Assembly: GCA_027574665.1 (NCBI GenBank)
Contig: CM050655.1
Location: 15,309,170-15,373,169 of the forward strand
Source: Rhynochetos jubatus
Lineage: Eukaryota > Chordata > Aves > Eurypygiformes > Rhynochetidae
Direction: 5' to 3'
Length of the DNA stretch: 64,000 bases
The notes beneath the pieces are model-generated. The model was not told where the DNA came from, searched no databases, and saw nothing but the letters and a program-made list of their open reading frames with translations. Shown one piece after another: positions 13,137-26,277 of the stretch (positions are counted from its first letter, which is position 1; each line of letters opens with the position of its first letter). Both the position numbers and the translations under genes were made by a program.

Positions 13137-16100
13137 TACTGAATGTGTCAGGTTCCAGGTACCAGACTGGGAAGTTTCAATGGTTAGTTTGACCATTTTA
13201 TTTCAGATGAGAAACTGTGTTTATGTGTCAGATAAGCTACTTCACTCTTATTGTAAAATTGGCTTTTTTAACTTTCTTCTTTTTCTTATCTTAGGTTTAT
13301 AATTGGTAAAAGGATTAAATTAGCACAGAGGTTGGTTGTTGTTTTAAACACTACTGCACAAAAGCATGATGTCTACAAATGTTGGGCTATTTCCAGTCTA
13401 GGAGACCTGATCTGAGAGAAGGGGATCTGCTTGTCAAGAAAACTTTTGGTAGTGAGTCCTAATATACTAAAGAAGATAATCAGAGTTGCCTTTAACTGAA
13501 AGGCAATAAAAGGCAGGAGATGGGTACTGTCTATTTTACTATTTACAAGTCCTCAGTACCGGGGGTGTAGCTTGGCAAAGGAGTAAAGTGCTGTTACATA
13601 GAGTCTACTAGTGTCTAAAAGGACAACAAAAGGCAGTATTAGCCTTAAAGGTGTAGTTCATTATGAGATTTGTTAGTCTGAAATGTACTGTAATTTCTTG
13701 TGTTTTACCTCTAAGTAGAAACAAAGAATAACAAGTACATTTTTGAGAAATGGTGACTTGTTCTCAGGTCAAGATGAAAAGAAAGCAGTGCATCTTGGCA
13801 TCTTTTTACACCTTTAGAAAGCTAGGCACATACTTTTATTTCCTAATTTTCTACTACAGTATTTATGTGGATTATATCAAGTTAAACTTCTCTAACAAAG
13901 TAGAAAGTTATGTCTAAGAATTCTGGTTTAGATATTAAATGAAATGATAACAAATGAAAACAGAGCCTCTTGACCCTCTTTTTTATGTGTCTTGGGTGCT
14001 GGATTAGTTTCATCTTAAGACGTGTTGAAAGATGATTTAATAGTGCATAAAAATGAGTAGCTGGCTATGAACTCATGTTTTAGCTGAATTCTTTCACTTG
14101 GGAAACCTTAATTAAAGATTAATGTGTATAATTATAAATTCTACTGCTTTATCTTTTATCTTCTGTTAGGAGTAAAATATTATTGACTGCTTATTTTCTG
14201 CAATTTTGGATGTTCTCTACTTTTTAGACTATAGGAGAAAAGCAGCTTTGCCCAATGTACCTAAAAACCTTAGGAGTGTTTAGTGCTTGTTATTTTATTT
14301 GGAAGTAATGCATTTCAATTTAAAACTCCTTGTAGAAAAAAGTGACAAGAGTATCTCTGTTATGATAAGCATTTAGCTCAAAGTGCCATTGAAACAGTCA
14401 AGTATTGTACAAAAAAAGCACATCTTTATTTGCTAGCCAAAAGAAAAAAAGTCTAAAAAGCATATTTTAGCTTACAGAATTCTTGATAAATGTGTTGTTT
14501 GAATCACCTTTCATTGCTCACTGCTTTGGGATAAAAAATGTGTAGTGTTGCTTCATTATGAAAATGTCAAAAAAGAGTTTAGAAGGAAAAAAAAAAATCT
14601 AGGGAACTCTAAGACTCAGTGAAAGCATTTTAAAACAGAAAGCTCAATTTGTTTCAGTTTCTGGGTCAGGTTTTCATCTTGTGTATATCAGTGTAACTGA
14701 AATGAAGTTAGTGCAGTCAATCCACATATGTGATGGCTTAATTGAGGACAGATGTAGCCTGCTATTTTCAAGGCTGAAAGTAGCTTATTTGGAAGAACCT
14801 GTTACTGCCAGAGAGTGAAATAAAACTTTTTCAAAACTAGAGATACCTGCCTTTTTTTGAAGGAATTTAAAGACTAATATATGTGCAGGCATATCATTAA
14901 TGTAAAAGTAGCTGTAGGCTCTTTCTTGAAGTAAGATTAATAGGCTTTAAAATTAAAAGACAAGAAAGTAAAGAATCCTTGCCTGCCACAATCCTCCAGG
15001 CAATTTTCTGGGCTCAAGGTCAGATGCTGTTCTATAGCATTCAAATCCTGTCAAAACTCCCCGTCAAGCCTTCGACTTGGCAGGACCAGATACGCACATA
15101 CATCTCATAGGTAATGGTAGTAACAGCTATAGTATAAGCAGAAATTTGTCTAAAGCAGCTGCTTAGGTGTTAGGAGACATTCTGAGTTTTATATAATTCT
15201 CTATAGCACTTCAAGGTTTCTAGATGTCTTTTCAATTCTGGAATGCCATCCTTTCATTTGCAGACTGTGTTTCAAGACACTGGAAACTTTAGTAAAAATT
15301 TTCAGATTTTAGTGAGGTCTTTTATCATGTGAATGACTACAGAAGTATATTTTCATGCCCTAGCCTTAATTGTATTTCACCTGGAAGCTGTACTATTTTT
15401 TTCCTGTGACAAATAATGTGAAATAAATGTGAACTGTTCCTTTTCCCAGTTTCGTCAGAAGATAACGTTAACCAGTAAGTTTCAGAAAAATATTGTTTCT
15501 CATAAAATTACTTAATAGTTTCTGCCTAAAGACTGCTGAACTGAAGATCCATTAAATGTACCAATCTGCTAACATCGAAGTAGATCAGTGTGATAGTTAC
15601 TACCAAGGACACAAGTATCTATCCCTTTAGTACCTGAGTAAGCATGTCCTCAAATAGCAAAGGAAACTAACTCATGATTCTGTGCCTTCTGTTGATTTCA
15701 GTGGGAGCAGCGTTTACCCATAATATGTAGTTATTTAAACTGTATGTGTAGGTTTTAAAGTGTAAGGATTAGATTTTGGTTAGTGTTCTGAAGTAATACT
15801 TGCTCATTTGCACTACAGTGAGACAAAGTTATCTGCTATTAATGCTCAATCTGATAACTTATTTTTCCTTGAGTTTATCTTACTAAATGTTACGTTAATT
15901 TCTGGATTTATTAATTTCTTAATCATATAGGTATAATGCAGAGATTCTGATACTTCTGTATTTCTGTAATACAATTACTAATTTGATAATAAAATACTCA
16001 ACAGCAAATTTACTTGCATGACTAAACATTACTCTGTAGTTTCTCCATTTTAGAAAACTTTGCAGCAAGTAATTGGATTTTGAAGTAATTTCTTCTGTAT

Positions 16101-19100
16101 CAATAATGTATTGAAGGCAGGGTGTTGCTTTCCATTTAAAACTATTAAAAGCATTGACATGAAATCACAGGAAGGAAGTGCTTTTGTAATAACTTGAATG
16201 ATTTAAATCTTGCATGGATTTTTTTTATTGCATGTCCTTACAGAGGTTGACATAGGAACGTAAGCATGTTTGTCTTTATTGGCATACTGATTACCCTTAA
16301 ACTGGTATGGCTAAATCAATATTAGATAATAAAGATGAATTTTAGTCTTGTGTTTTAAATGACAATAAATGATTAGGTCTATTGACAGATCCAGTGTTCT
16401 GTAAGAAGTGTTAAAAAAACAAGTTTTGTATGAAGATCTTTGCAGATAACTTGTTTACACAATCACTTGGAGGCTTGAGTACTGCTATCCAGTAAAGCAA
16501 GGTCAAGGGGAGTTGTAATGCAAAAAGCTTAATGCTTGTTTTTTTCTTTTTTTCAAAATACTTTCTTTTTGTAGTTGTACAAAACAATGGTTTTCATGTG
16601 ACTATTGCAGCACTGAAGTCTCATGGTATTTTACCAAATACAGAAATTAGAAGTATAAAGACTTTCTCACGTGGGAGGCATATTTCATCTTTATTAATGG
16701 TAGTTGGAAAAGCAAATTGGAAATGATGTTTTGTCCTACTGTGCTAGTCTCCCATATTTAACCAGGTTAAACCATTCTTTTGGAAATGTTAATTCATTTT
16801 ATAAGGAAAGCATTATATTAGTGTCAACATTTTCTTTTAAAATCAGTAGACCTGGTAACGCATTAATTAACATAGTAAGTTGCAAAACATTTCTTTTGAG
16901 AAGTATTTTGAAATAGTAACACGAAAAGACTATCAATCCAGTGTTAATATTATGAAATATCTTGACAACATAATGATTTCAATTAACTTTGATAGGAATT
17001 TTAACTTGCACTGATGTAAAATGCCACAGAAAAGAAGTGGCATAACTTAACATTCTGACAGGTATGTAACACTGCTCCATCTGAGTTATGTGTACATAAG
17101 GCACAACCTGGAAAATTGCTTCTAGGTGGAGCCAGTAATGTTTGACTCTTGAAAGCCACTTTGGATGTACATACATGCCACTATTTATGGAACACAGTAA
17201 TCCACTAATAGCAAACCACTTACCAAGGGCAAACTTATTTTTCTTTCTTTTTGTTTGCTATCAAGATATTCTAGTGTAACACTTTAATCATTATGGAAGA
17301 AATTATTCATTACCTAACTTCTGGATATTAATATTGAACAAGTGATGAAGTTATGTTGCATTCTTCGGGTTTAAAACAAAGGTTAGCTTTTAGTTTGAAT
17401 AAGTGTTGAATGTTCAATAACAGAAAAAAAAAATAATCCATTTTACTTTTCCAAAGGACAGTGTCAGAGTCATTATATACAGACTGAAAGTTGATGCGAG
17501 AGGCAGAAATACGTACCATCAGAAGAAAGAAATAAACCCCTAAACCCAAGACTAGAAGTTCTCAGTAAAATTGATTCGTTCCCCATATACCTTGCTCTTC
17601 ATATGTGCTGAGCCTTTAAAGACTTTTTTTTAATCTTTTTCTACTTATTATTTATATAGCTGTTCTTTTGTCATATCAGTCTTACTTAACAAATGTTGAC
17701 TGGAGTTGCTGTTCAAATACAACAGAAAGCTGTAAGCTCTTAGTGTTTTAGTAATGCGCTGTGGGCAAGAAAGGTCAGTACAAGATTCCTTGTCGAGGTT
17801 TAGGAAACAAATACATAAAAAGTTAGAAAACTTTCATGATATCTTGTAAATCAGAGCTATGCTAAGCACTGCATAGACACAAGAATCTGAACAGATGCTT
17901 TCCTAGAGAGCTTTCATTTGGTTAATATGGAAAGAGGAGAACACCCAAACTCAAATTCTGCACTGAAAGTTTACCCAGGAAGTTAATGCCAAGATTCAGA
18001 AGTGAATATTCGTTCAATACTCTACCTGATCATTAATCAAAATTAAATTCCTCATTTTTATGTTCTTAAACTACACCAGTTTCAGAAGCTTGTGACACTG
18101 CATTTGATCACTTAGCCCCTACTAATTGTCCACATCCATAGGTAAAACTACCAACTCAAGTTGTGCTAATTGGAAGAAATCTTGTACTCTGGTAGTTTGT
18201 ACTGCAGTACTAAAAAAAAGGGAGTTATAAATTCCTTTAATTTTAAAGGACACCAAGCCCTGAAAAATAAAGTCTGTGATACCCACTTTCCAGATTGGAG
18301 TGGCAGCAGGATAATTTGGAAATAGCATTGTCTCAGTTTGCTTCCCAGGTGGCTACTTTATAATTGACTTGACATGAAGCTGACTTGGACAAGGGGAAAT
18401 ATCTCAGGTTTTATAGCTCACATTCATTGTTTTAAAGATTTTTTTTAGGTTTTGGTTCCCCCTCCCCCCGAGCCTTTTCAGAAAAAGTAAGCTGCCTTCA
18501 AATAGTGTTACCTCTAAATGGCATGCCTGGCCAGTTCTGTCACATTGTATCAAGAGACGCTTGTTTTACCTTTGTTTGCAAGAGTGATATTATTACATAA
18601 CTGTAGATGTTCCTTTTTTTGTGTGTATGAAGAAAACACCACTAAAAAGGTTAGAATAAGCAAAAAAAAAAAAAAAAAAGTTATTCTAGCTGCTTAAGTA
18701 ATTTCTTAGGAAGCAAATCTATATGGCTGTACTTGAATTTTCCATTCATTCATCATAGAAGAATTTTGTTCTTCCTCTATGCCTACATCCTTGACAGCTT
18801 GAAGTGAACTCAGTGCTGCTTGTAATTAATGTAGCTGTTTATTAAGAGTTTTAGGCATAGTTGTTAAGACCACGAAGTGTAGAAATTCCAAGATTATCTG
18901 TCAGGTTTTCAAACCTGCCATAGTGCAATTAGTTTTGTGCTGTGAAAAGCCAGTGATAGGACAAGCAGGGGTGTTGTACAGTGAGTTTCAACATGATTGT
19001 GGGAGAATGGGACTTTTTTTGTTTGCAGTTGTTCTCAGTTTGGTTTAGTTTCCCTAGTTTTTGATATGGTAACAGTTCCTTATTTATCTTATTGTATGCT

Positions 19101-22100
19101 GCCACTTAGCAGATTATAGTTTGATGCTGATTTAAACATAGTGGGAGTGAAGAGAAATCACTGTCACCTTTTGTGTTTTATGTATGCGGATGTGGAGGCT
19201 GCGGTCCTGACTGTATTTGCCTAAATTTCTAAACAGTAAACATAAGGTTCTGCACTTGATATTGCAGTCTACTTTTAATGTGAAGAGAGATGATCATCTA
19301 ATAAATTAGTGTTCTTCAGTAGCTACAAAATATTTTATTCAATGCCCATTTATAGTAAAGATTTGAAGGCATGGTTTGAAGGCAAGTGGGAACGAAGTCA
19401 TTTGACTGCTTCTGACTGTGCTTAAAAGGAAAACTGAACCAAGGATGATCTAGGGATGTTTCTTCCCCTGACCTGGTGAAGAATGAAGAGATTTTCAGAG
19501 TGGTGTTTCTGTTAGTGTTTAGCTGACATACTGTCAGATTGAAGACAATGACAGAAATATTGTCTTTTCCACCTGTTGGAACAAGGTACCAACTTCACTA
19601 AGGACTTTTAATTTTTCTCTGAAAACACATATTTCCTGTGAACTCTACATCTCTGCGTAGTGTTACTAAGTAGCTTTTTCAATCGTTTAATATATAAAGT
19701 TGAATCTGAATTTGTTTAGTCATCTGTAAATATTTAGTGCAACCGTGGATAACTCCTGACCACTGTAAGTATAATATAATCTTTCCCTCAGAAGAAAACC
19801 TGGCTTTGGAGAAGTTTAATAACTAAATAATTGGTCAATTTAATTTCTTTGGTTGGTCTCTTCTACAGAAGAAGTCTTCGTACTGATCTCATCATTAAAC
19901 AGTTATTTCTGCAGTCTAGTTGTTAGCGTTGTAACAGACATCTGTTATTCAAATGTATAATTCTTCGTTTGTCCCTTGACAAGGTTTTGGCCTTGTTCAG
20001 GTTTCCAGTTTATTGGTGTTTACTACAGGAGGATTGTTTTTATCTTCACTTGTAAAAAATCTAAGTGGAGGAACTGGCTAAGAAAATATTTTACCTATGT
20101 CTTTTTACTGATCAGATTTAGGGGTTTCATAGCTTTTTATCTTTTTGGTTTTGTCATGTTTAACAGTGGCAGGAAGCTAAAGCACTCATTAGCTCACAAA
20201 TTGTATCCTAAAAATACTGATATTGTTGCAATTTGTAAAAACACTTTCTGAAATACAAGTCACTCAATGTTTTTGAAATCAGGGGAGACTAACAGTTCAA
20301 ACTGAGTTCTGTGCAGAATGTCTGCTGTGTTTGCTACCCAACTTGAAAGTTTTAATAACAGGTGAAGTATGAATGCCATCTCTAGAATGGCTTTCATTAC
20401 ATAATCATGGGGCAGTAGCAGTGTACTATTTATCTCCTGAACTTGTGGAGAGTTTGGAAAAAGTAATCTGTGATATTGTCATTGGAATATTCTAATGCGT
20501 AAGTGCAAAAACACAAAATAAGTGTGTAATAGGAATAAGATAATAGTATATGATATGAAACTAGTTATGTGTGGTGTGGTTGTTTTAGTTTTCCAAGTGT
20601 TTAATGTTAACCTATTGCTCAAAAATCGCTCCATTATCATCCTGCCACACATTGATAAACGGTGCAGTTTGCAGGTAACTTTGATAAGGTGTCTATTCTA
20701 AATTAATAAGAGATTTCCAGAAATCTTTGCAACTTGTCACTTAATTTTTCAGCTCTCTAATCCCTAAATGATATACCATGTGCTTAGTCTGAAACGTTGA
20801 CACAACAGCTAGGAGGAATCTGCTAGATTTATAAGGGGAGGCCAGGTCTAGTAGTTTTTTTATTTCAATACCTTCATTTGCAGCAGTGATTATCAGAGCT
20901 ATTTCTGGGCAGCGATCTACATAGAGTGGTGAGGCAAAGTGATTGTTTAGAAATGGAATAAGGGTGCCTCATATATTCTGATAGGTTAGGAACAAAAAAC
21001 TGCCTAACAAATTTCAGAGACAAAAAATTAAAATGAAATATATTACAAATTTATGCAAATAATAAATGCCATGTCAATGCTTGTCATAACAAAGAAGTTG
21101 AAAAAATCAATTTTAACTATACTATTTGGACTAAACTACCAGTTAAGTAATTTCATAATTACAGAAAGAATATTTAGGATAATCCCTCTTTCAGAAAACC
21201 TGTCTGCCTACACTAGGGTTTATTATATTTGACTTGTGTTATTTTCAGTTGTACGCAATGAATTTTGATTGACAAGGCTTAGAAAATTGGTAATTATTTT
21301 AATAACAAAGCCTAGATATTTAGTAACTTAGATCCTTAGATCTTTTTGTCAGCATTTGATTTTAGTTTGTGGGTAATTTCAGATGACTGAGATTGGGAGA
21401 ACCCTTCTGTTGTAAATCCTATGCATTAGGAAAACTAGTGATGACATGTCGTACTATGACATTACTATTTGCTTATCTCTTTAACGACATATTCAAGTAC
21501 TCCATTGTATGCAGAAAGTTGTGTTAGAATCTCTATACACAAAATGGTCAGAACTTTGACAGAACTATTGGATTGCGAAAGTATTTTAGGTTTGTGCTAA
21601 ATAAATTCTTAAGTTATCAAGTCCTACTGCTTTGCATCAGTACCAAGTTATCCCCTCTCTACCTTCAAGTCTCAAAGTTACTGTCAAGTATCTGATGGCA
21701 GTACTTCCCTGGTCATATTTCCCCAGTTTTCCAATACCTCATTTACTTAGCTGCAAGAAGTGTAATTCTAATATTTCATTCTCTTGTTTCTATCCATTCA
21801 TATTTTTAGTATGATTTTGTACTGGCAGCTGGATCCCTCTCTTTTATTATGTTTTTGTCTTCTTTGGTGTTATTTTAATTTGAGCTGTTGTGCTGTGTTT
21901 AGTCAGGAAAGATTTAACTTCACAGTGGCTGATATGAAGCTAGGTTTCTGGATTTTGCCTGGAAAAAGACCTTATAAAATGTCCTTTTAGCTGGTGCTGG
22001 GGAGTGCTTGCACCAAATTCAAGGTTCATAGTCACATTCATTGTGCTTTGATGACAGAGCCACCACCCGCATCACTGAGCCTCACAGTCCTGAGAGACCT

Positions 22101-24910
22101 TTGCAAGGCTCATGGCTAGTTGCACAGTAATACTTCTCATGTTTGGCCCTTTTGCTTTTTGATTCTATCTACTACTCAGTGGTAGAGAAAAGAGGGATGA
22201 ACCTTCCAACTGTAAAAAAAAAACAAACAACCCCAAAAAACCAAGAAGTTTTCTCTGTGTCATGAAAAACTTATTATTGTCCAGTTTTTATGAAAAAAAT
22301 ATCACTTTTGTGAGATAAACCAAAGCTGAGTGGGAAACTTCAGTCAGCCATACAACTTGTATTGGGATTTATACAGGAGTCCTATTAAATTGATTTTGAC
22401 TTTAGTCTGATTAGTTGTGTTTCTATCTGTAATGCCACGTTCACCTCTCTTTTCCAGAAAATATTATGAATGGTATGAAATAGAAATCTTAATTGTGTGT
22501 ATCTCTGGATGTAACAAATTGATGTTAACTTACTTGACATTTAGTTTAATTCAATTGTAGGAAGTCTCTCTTGGTAACTATCAGAGAGTGTACATGGTTG
22601 CCTCATTATCTTGCTGTGATAGTATGTGGCTGTTGTATTATTTCTATTTGCTCATTCTCTTGACGCTTGTTTACTCATGGCCCTCTGGGAAAACTGCATT
22701 AAATAATTCTGCAATCATTTTTCCAGAAATAAGAAATATCTTGGTATTTTCCTGTTTTTAATGCAGACAGAAGCCAGTGAAATTGAGCTACTTCATCGTA
22801 TGACTTCATCATAGGTGGAAAATACTAGTTTGGATTTGATTTGGGAATCCCACCTCAAAATTCTTACAAACCAAGGAATTACATTAAATATTCTCCTGAA
22901 AGTTGATAATTTCACGTAACATCTGCAACAGCATAACTTTTTTTTTTGGAAGTCACTAAATCATGGTTCCATGGGTTCCATGGGGAAGCTGCAGTACTGT
23001 GCAGCAGCTATGTGTGGGTGGCGTGATGTGGGAATAAAGCTGTAGCTATCGAGAAAGAAAATGTTGCATTATTTCCCATATGAGAAATGTGTATCTGTGT
23101 ACCTCTATAAATTGCTGTTAGCCTACTATAACTGCTGTCATTCCTGTAATTTCTATTGAGTTGTAACACAGAACAGAATCTTTCAACAATTCTAAGATGG
23201 TTGCCTGTTGTTCCAAGGTGCCTCAAACTGATTTAACAGAGACTTAGGGCAGCTCTACAAATAATGGTAACCTGGTTTTCCAGTTATTGCAGCTAAAATA
23301 CACATCAGACTTTCATGATATAAATGACATGGGTTAATAAAGAATTCTCTGGTTTTCAAGTGAGTAGTACCACATCATTATAGAACAATTAGAGGCACTA
23401 AAACCTCAGCATTTGTTACACACAAGTGTCTATCACATGGAATGTATTTACTCTAAGATGGATATATGTAATTTCAGTATCCTTTCAAGACCTGGAGATC
23501 TGTTCTTCCTCACATCATGTGGCACTATAGATCTGAATTGATTTGAGTTCCATGGAGTTCCAGCTGTGTAAAATGAGGTCAATATTGGAATATGACAGAA
23601 ATAATAAAATAGAGATCCATATACATATATAGAAAAGTTCATTATATGCAGCACATCAGAAGAATGAGCATGTGGCTTGAATTTGGATGTGAAATTTAGA
23701 AAACAGCCTGTTTAGCAGGTTGCATTGGAGGAAGTGGTGTTTCTTATTTTGCTGACCAGGATGTCATGTGTGGCTCATTTGTTCTAGCCATACCTTGAAT
23801 AAATTGAAGGAGACTACATTCATAGCAGTTGTCTTGTGTGAGGATGTGATGCTGAGGCAGACAATGAAATTTGCAGATGATAACATTAATTTTCATTTTG
23901 GGAGCCAAGATTGAATGCTTGTGCAGAATTGCTAGCATTATGTTTTTATTGGATACTTTTTGTAATAATTGAATAGGAAATGTAAACGGTGCACTTAGAG
24001 ACCATTTTTGAGTTTTGGTGCTAATGATTGGAATATCTGTTACAAATAGTCATGTATAGATACAATTGTATCAGCAATCACTTTTATAGTCCCAAGAGAT
24101 GTACCCTAATTACACTTTTCCAGTAAATGAGAGACTAGGTGGTGGAAGCGTAAACAAACATACAAAAATATTATAAGCAGTGCAAATTAGGGCAAGAGGT
24201 GAGACCAACCTTCCTAGCACATCAGGATGTGTTTGAGACTGTGACAGAAGCATTAATATAGTCTCCCAGAGACTTCTAGTGGGGGTTTCAGGGGGTGGTT
24301 GTTTTGGTTGGGTTTTTTTCTGTTTTATTTTAACGTGTAAATATAAGGATCCATTTCTTCCTCTGTGGTTTACTGTGGTCTTTGTAGGGAAACAGAACAT
24401 GTTTTTTCATATACACTCCCAAAATGTGATGTTGAGTTTAATGTTCAGTTTAATACCATGTTGTTCTTCCCCCTGCTGCCCCTCCCCCCCAACCAAAACC
24501 AAACCCAGAACAGAACAAATGTTCACAAGTACATCAAAACCGGAAAAACTTGCTTGTCACTTTATGCTACCATAGGGCATTACATTGTGCAATATTTCAG
24601 AAGACAGGAGATCCTAGATCTGGTCTGATTTCTTTCATGATGATTTAAAATGTACATATAGACTACTACTTAGATGAATACATGTGAGCATGCCCATCAC
24701 AGGATGCAGCTTTGTAGCCTTTTTGTGGTCCTTAAAACCACTGCATCCTGTCTGTTTTGGGCAGCTGGGAGATCAGGAAATGAAAATGAGCTTCATAGTT
24801 CTTTTCTTGCTTTCAACACTCCTAAATAATGGTTCATTGCTTTCTCACACATCACTGTACCATGCTTCACTTCCTATGGAAGGCTGCAAAAATGATTTGC
24901 AATGACAGCC
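13136..24910. other. Long noncoding stretch, no repeats recognised
   Basis: I see no gene or repeat family over nearly 12 kb. Runs of A lie at 18662-18679, and short C-rich patches near 18459-18468. Open frames of 60-90 codons occur at chance frequency for this composition (for example around 16532-16726 and 19976-20251), and none shows a recognisable motif. The most exon-like short signal, near 15450, is listed separately. Confidence 0.5.
15450..15474 (+). other. Possible 25-nt microexon
   Basis: A pyrimidine-rich tract CTGTTCCTTTTCCCAG ends at 15449. Twenty-five bases later there is a GTAAGT donor at 15475, so both splice signals are close to consensus. The length is not a multiple of three. 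All three frames of so short a piece carry little information; one of them meets TAA immediately after the donor. Chance pairing of a good acceptor and donor in 64 kb is quite possible. Confidence 0.1.
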
Positions 24911-24945
24911 TTTTTTTTTTTTTGTTTTTTTTTTTTTTTTTTTTT
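24911..24945. repeat. Poly-T tract (T13 G T21)
   Basis: Thirteen T, one G and twenty-one T form a 35-bp tract. It is a simple repeat, and no adjacent retroposon body was recognised on either strand. Confidence 0.93.
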
Positions 24946-26251
24946 CTAATAATGCATCTTGTCAGTAAATACTGTTTCTTCTCAAACTGATAGAGAAATC
25001 CTTTATGTCCCTACTGCTGCTTAGGGTTACCATTTGTACTGTTCAAGTATTTCGTTGATATTCAACTGGAAGATCAAGCAACTACAATATAAGTTCTAGT
25101 TTCTATCCCTAGTGTGGAAAGAAGATAAAAGTTTTCAAGGTCTGAATTTTATAGCTTTTTTTTACATTTTATGCTCTGAATTATCTTAAAAACAACATGC
25201 TGCAAAGGTTAACTAGATATGACTTGTACAGCAACTGCTCTGTTATTTTCAGTAGCTTTTTTCAGTCCCGGATTAGTATAGTGAGGAAAATGCATTGCCT
25301 GGATTTTATTTAAGACTACAAAAGTATACGTGTCTGTGTTTCAAATATCTGAAATGTTAAATTGTTATCACCTTCTAATAATCAGACATAATTTAGTTTG
25401 CATAGTTGTCTCTCTATTCTCACATAATTTTTTCCAAAACCAAATTCTAGAATTCAATTCCTTTTAAGAACAATAACTAAATCTATTGTTCTGTAAACTT
25501 TTTCACTTATTAGCAGATTCTTCAAGAACCTATTTGATAGTTTACTTTGGAGATTCAGAATTCCTTGTCTCTGTAAATATATCCTCAAAGCAGTCTTTTG
25601 TTAGAGAATGCCAGGTAACTAATGCAGACATGTGACATTGTGGAAAACAAAACAGAAATAAATGGCATGACTGAGACCTGAGAGTATTAAACTTTTGAGT
25701 TTATTTTCTTCATTCATCCTTTTCTAATTCTCCCAATATTTTCTGGTTTATCAGAGAAATGGTGTCAGTACTTAGCAAATCTCAAACCTTGAAAATGCTT
25801 GAATATATATGTAAGTGTATGCTGTTGACTTACATACGTAATCTTTGCAAGGCTGTAATATAATTTTGAAGACACTGTAAGGGGAGAAAACTAGTATAAC
25901 TAATCTTGACAAAGAAAATTAATTCCATTGTCTACAACAGTATTGTTTTCCAGCTGAGTGGATTATTCTTTCCAATAGGTCAGCATCACAGGGGCAATTT
26001 AATTTAAAGTAGAAGCAAATGAAGTGTCCTGGAAGGTGAATGAATTTTCTTTCATGAATTTTCAATTGAAGGAAAAAAGGAGAAACAGGTAAATTAGTAC
26101 CATTTTGCAGAGCCTTAGTTAATGTCATAACTGAAGTCAAGAATTTCTCATATAGTTTAAAACCACAACAACCTGATCAGAGCTCATGAGGTGTCCCTTA
26201 CAGTAACTGCTAAAAAACCCCAAACAAGCAAGCAAACACAAACAAACCAAA
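24946..26251. other. Noncoding stretch
   Basis: No gene, repeat family or strong signal was recognised. Confidence 0.5.
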
Positions 26252-26277
26252 CGCCACCCCCCCACCCCCCCCCCCCC
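26252..26277. repeat. C-rich tract (C7 A C13)
   Basis: A short interrupted poly-C tract contains seven C, one A and thirteen C. It follows an A-rich block of AAAC and CAAA words (26210-26250). The minus strand therefore carries a G13 run, which could support four-stranded structure. It is a simple-sequence feature with no associated gene seen. Confidence 0.92.

Noticed and set aside
16532-16726. Open frame after a TTTCTTTTTGTAG acceptor-like sequence
   Set aside because: The peptide is not recognised, there is no donor of quality, and the Phe-rich start comes from a T tract.
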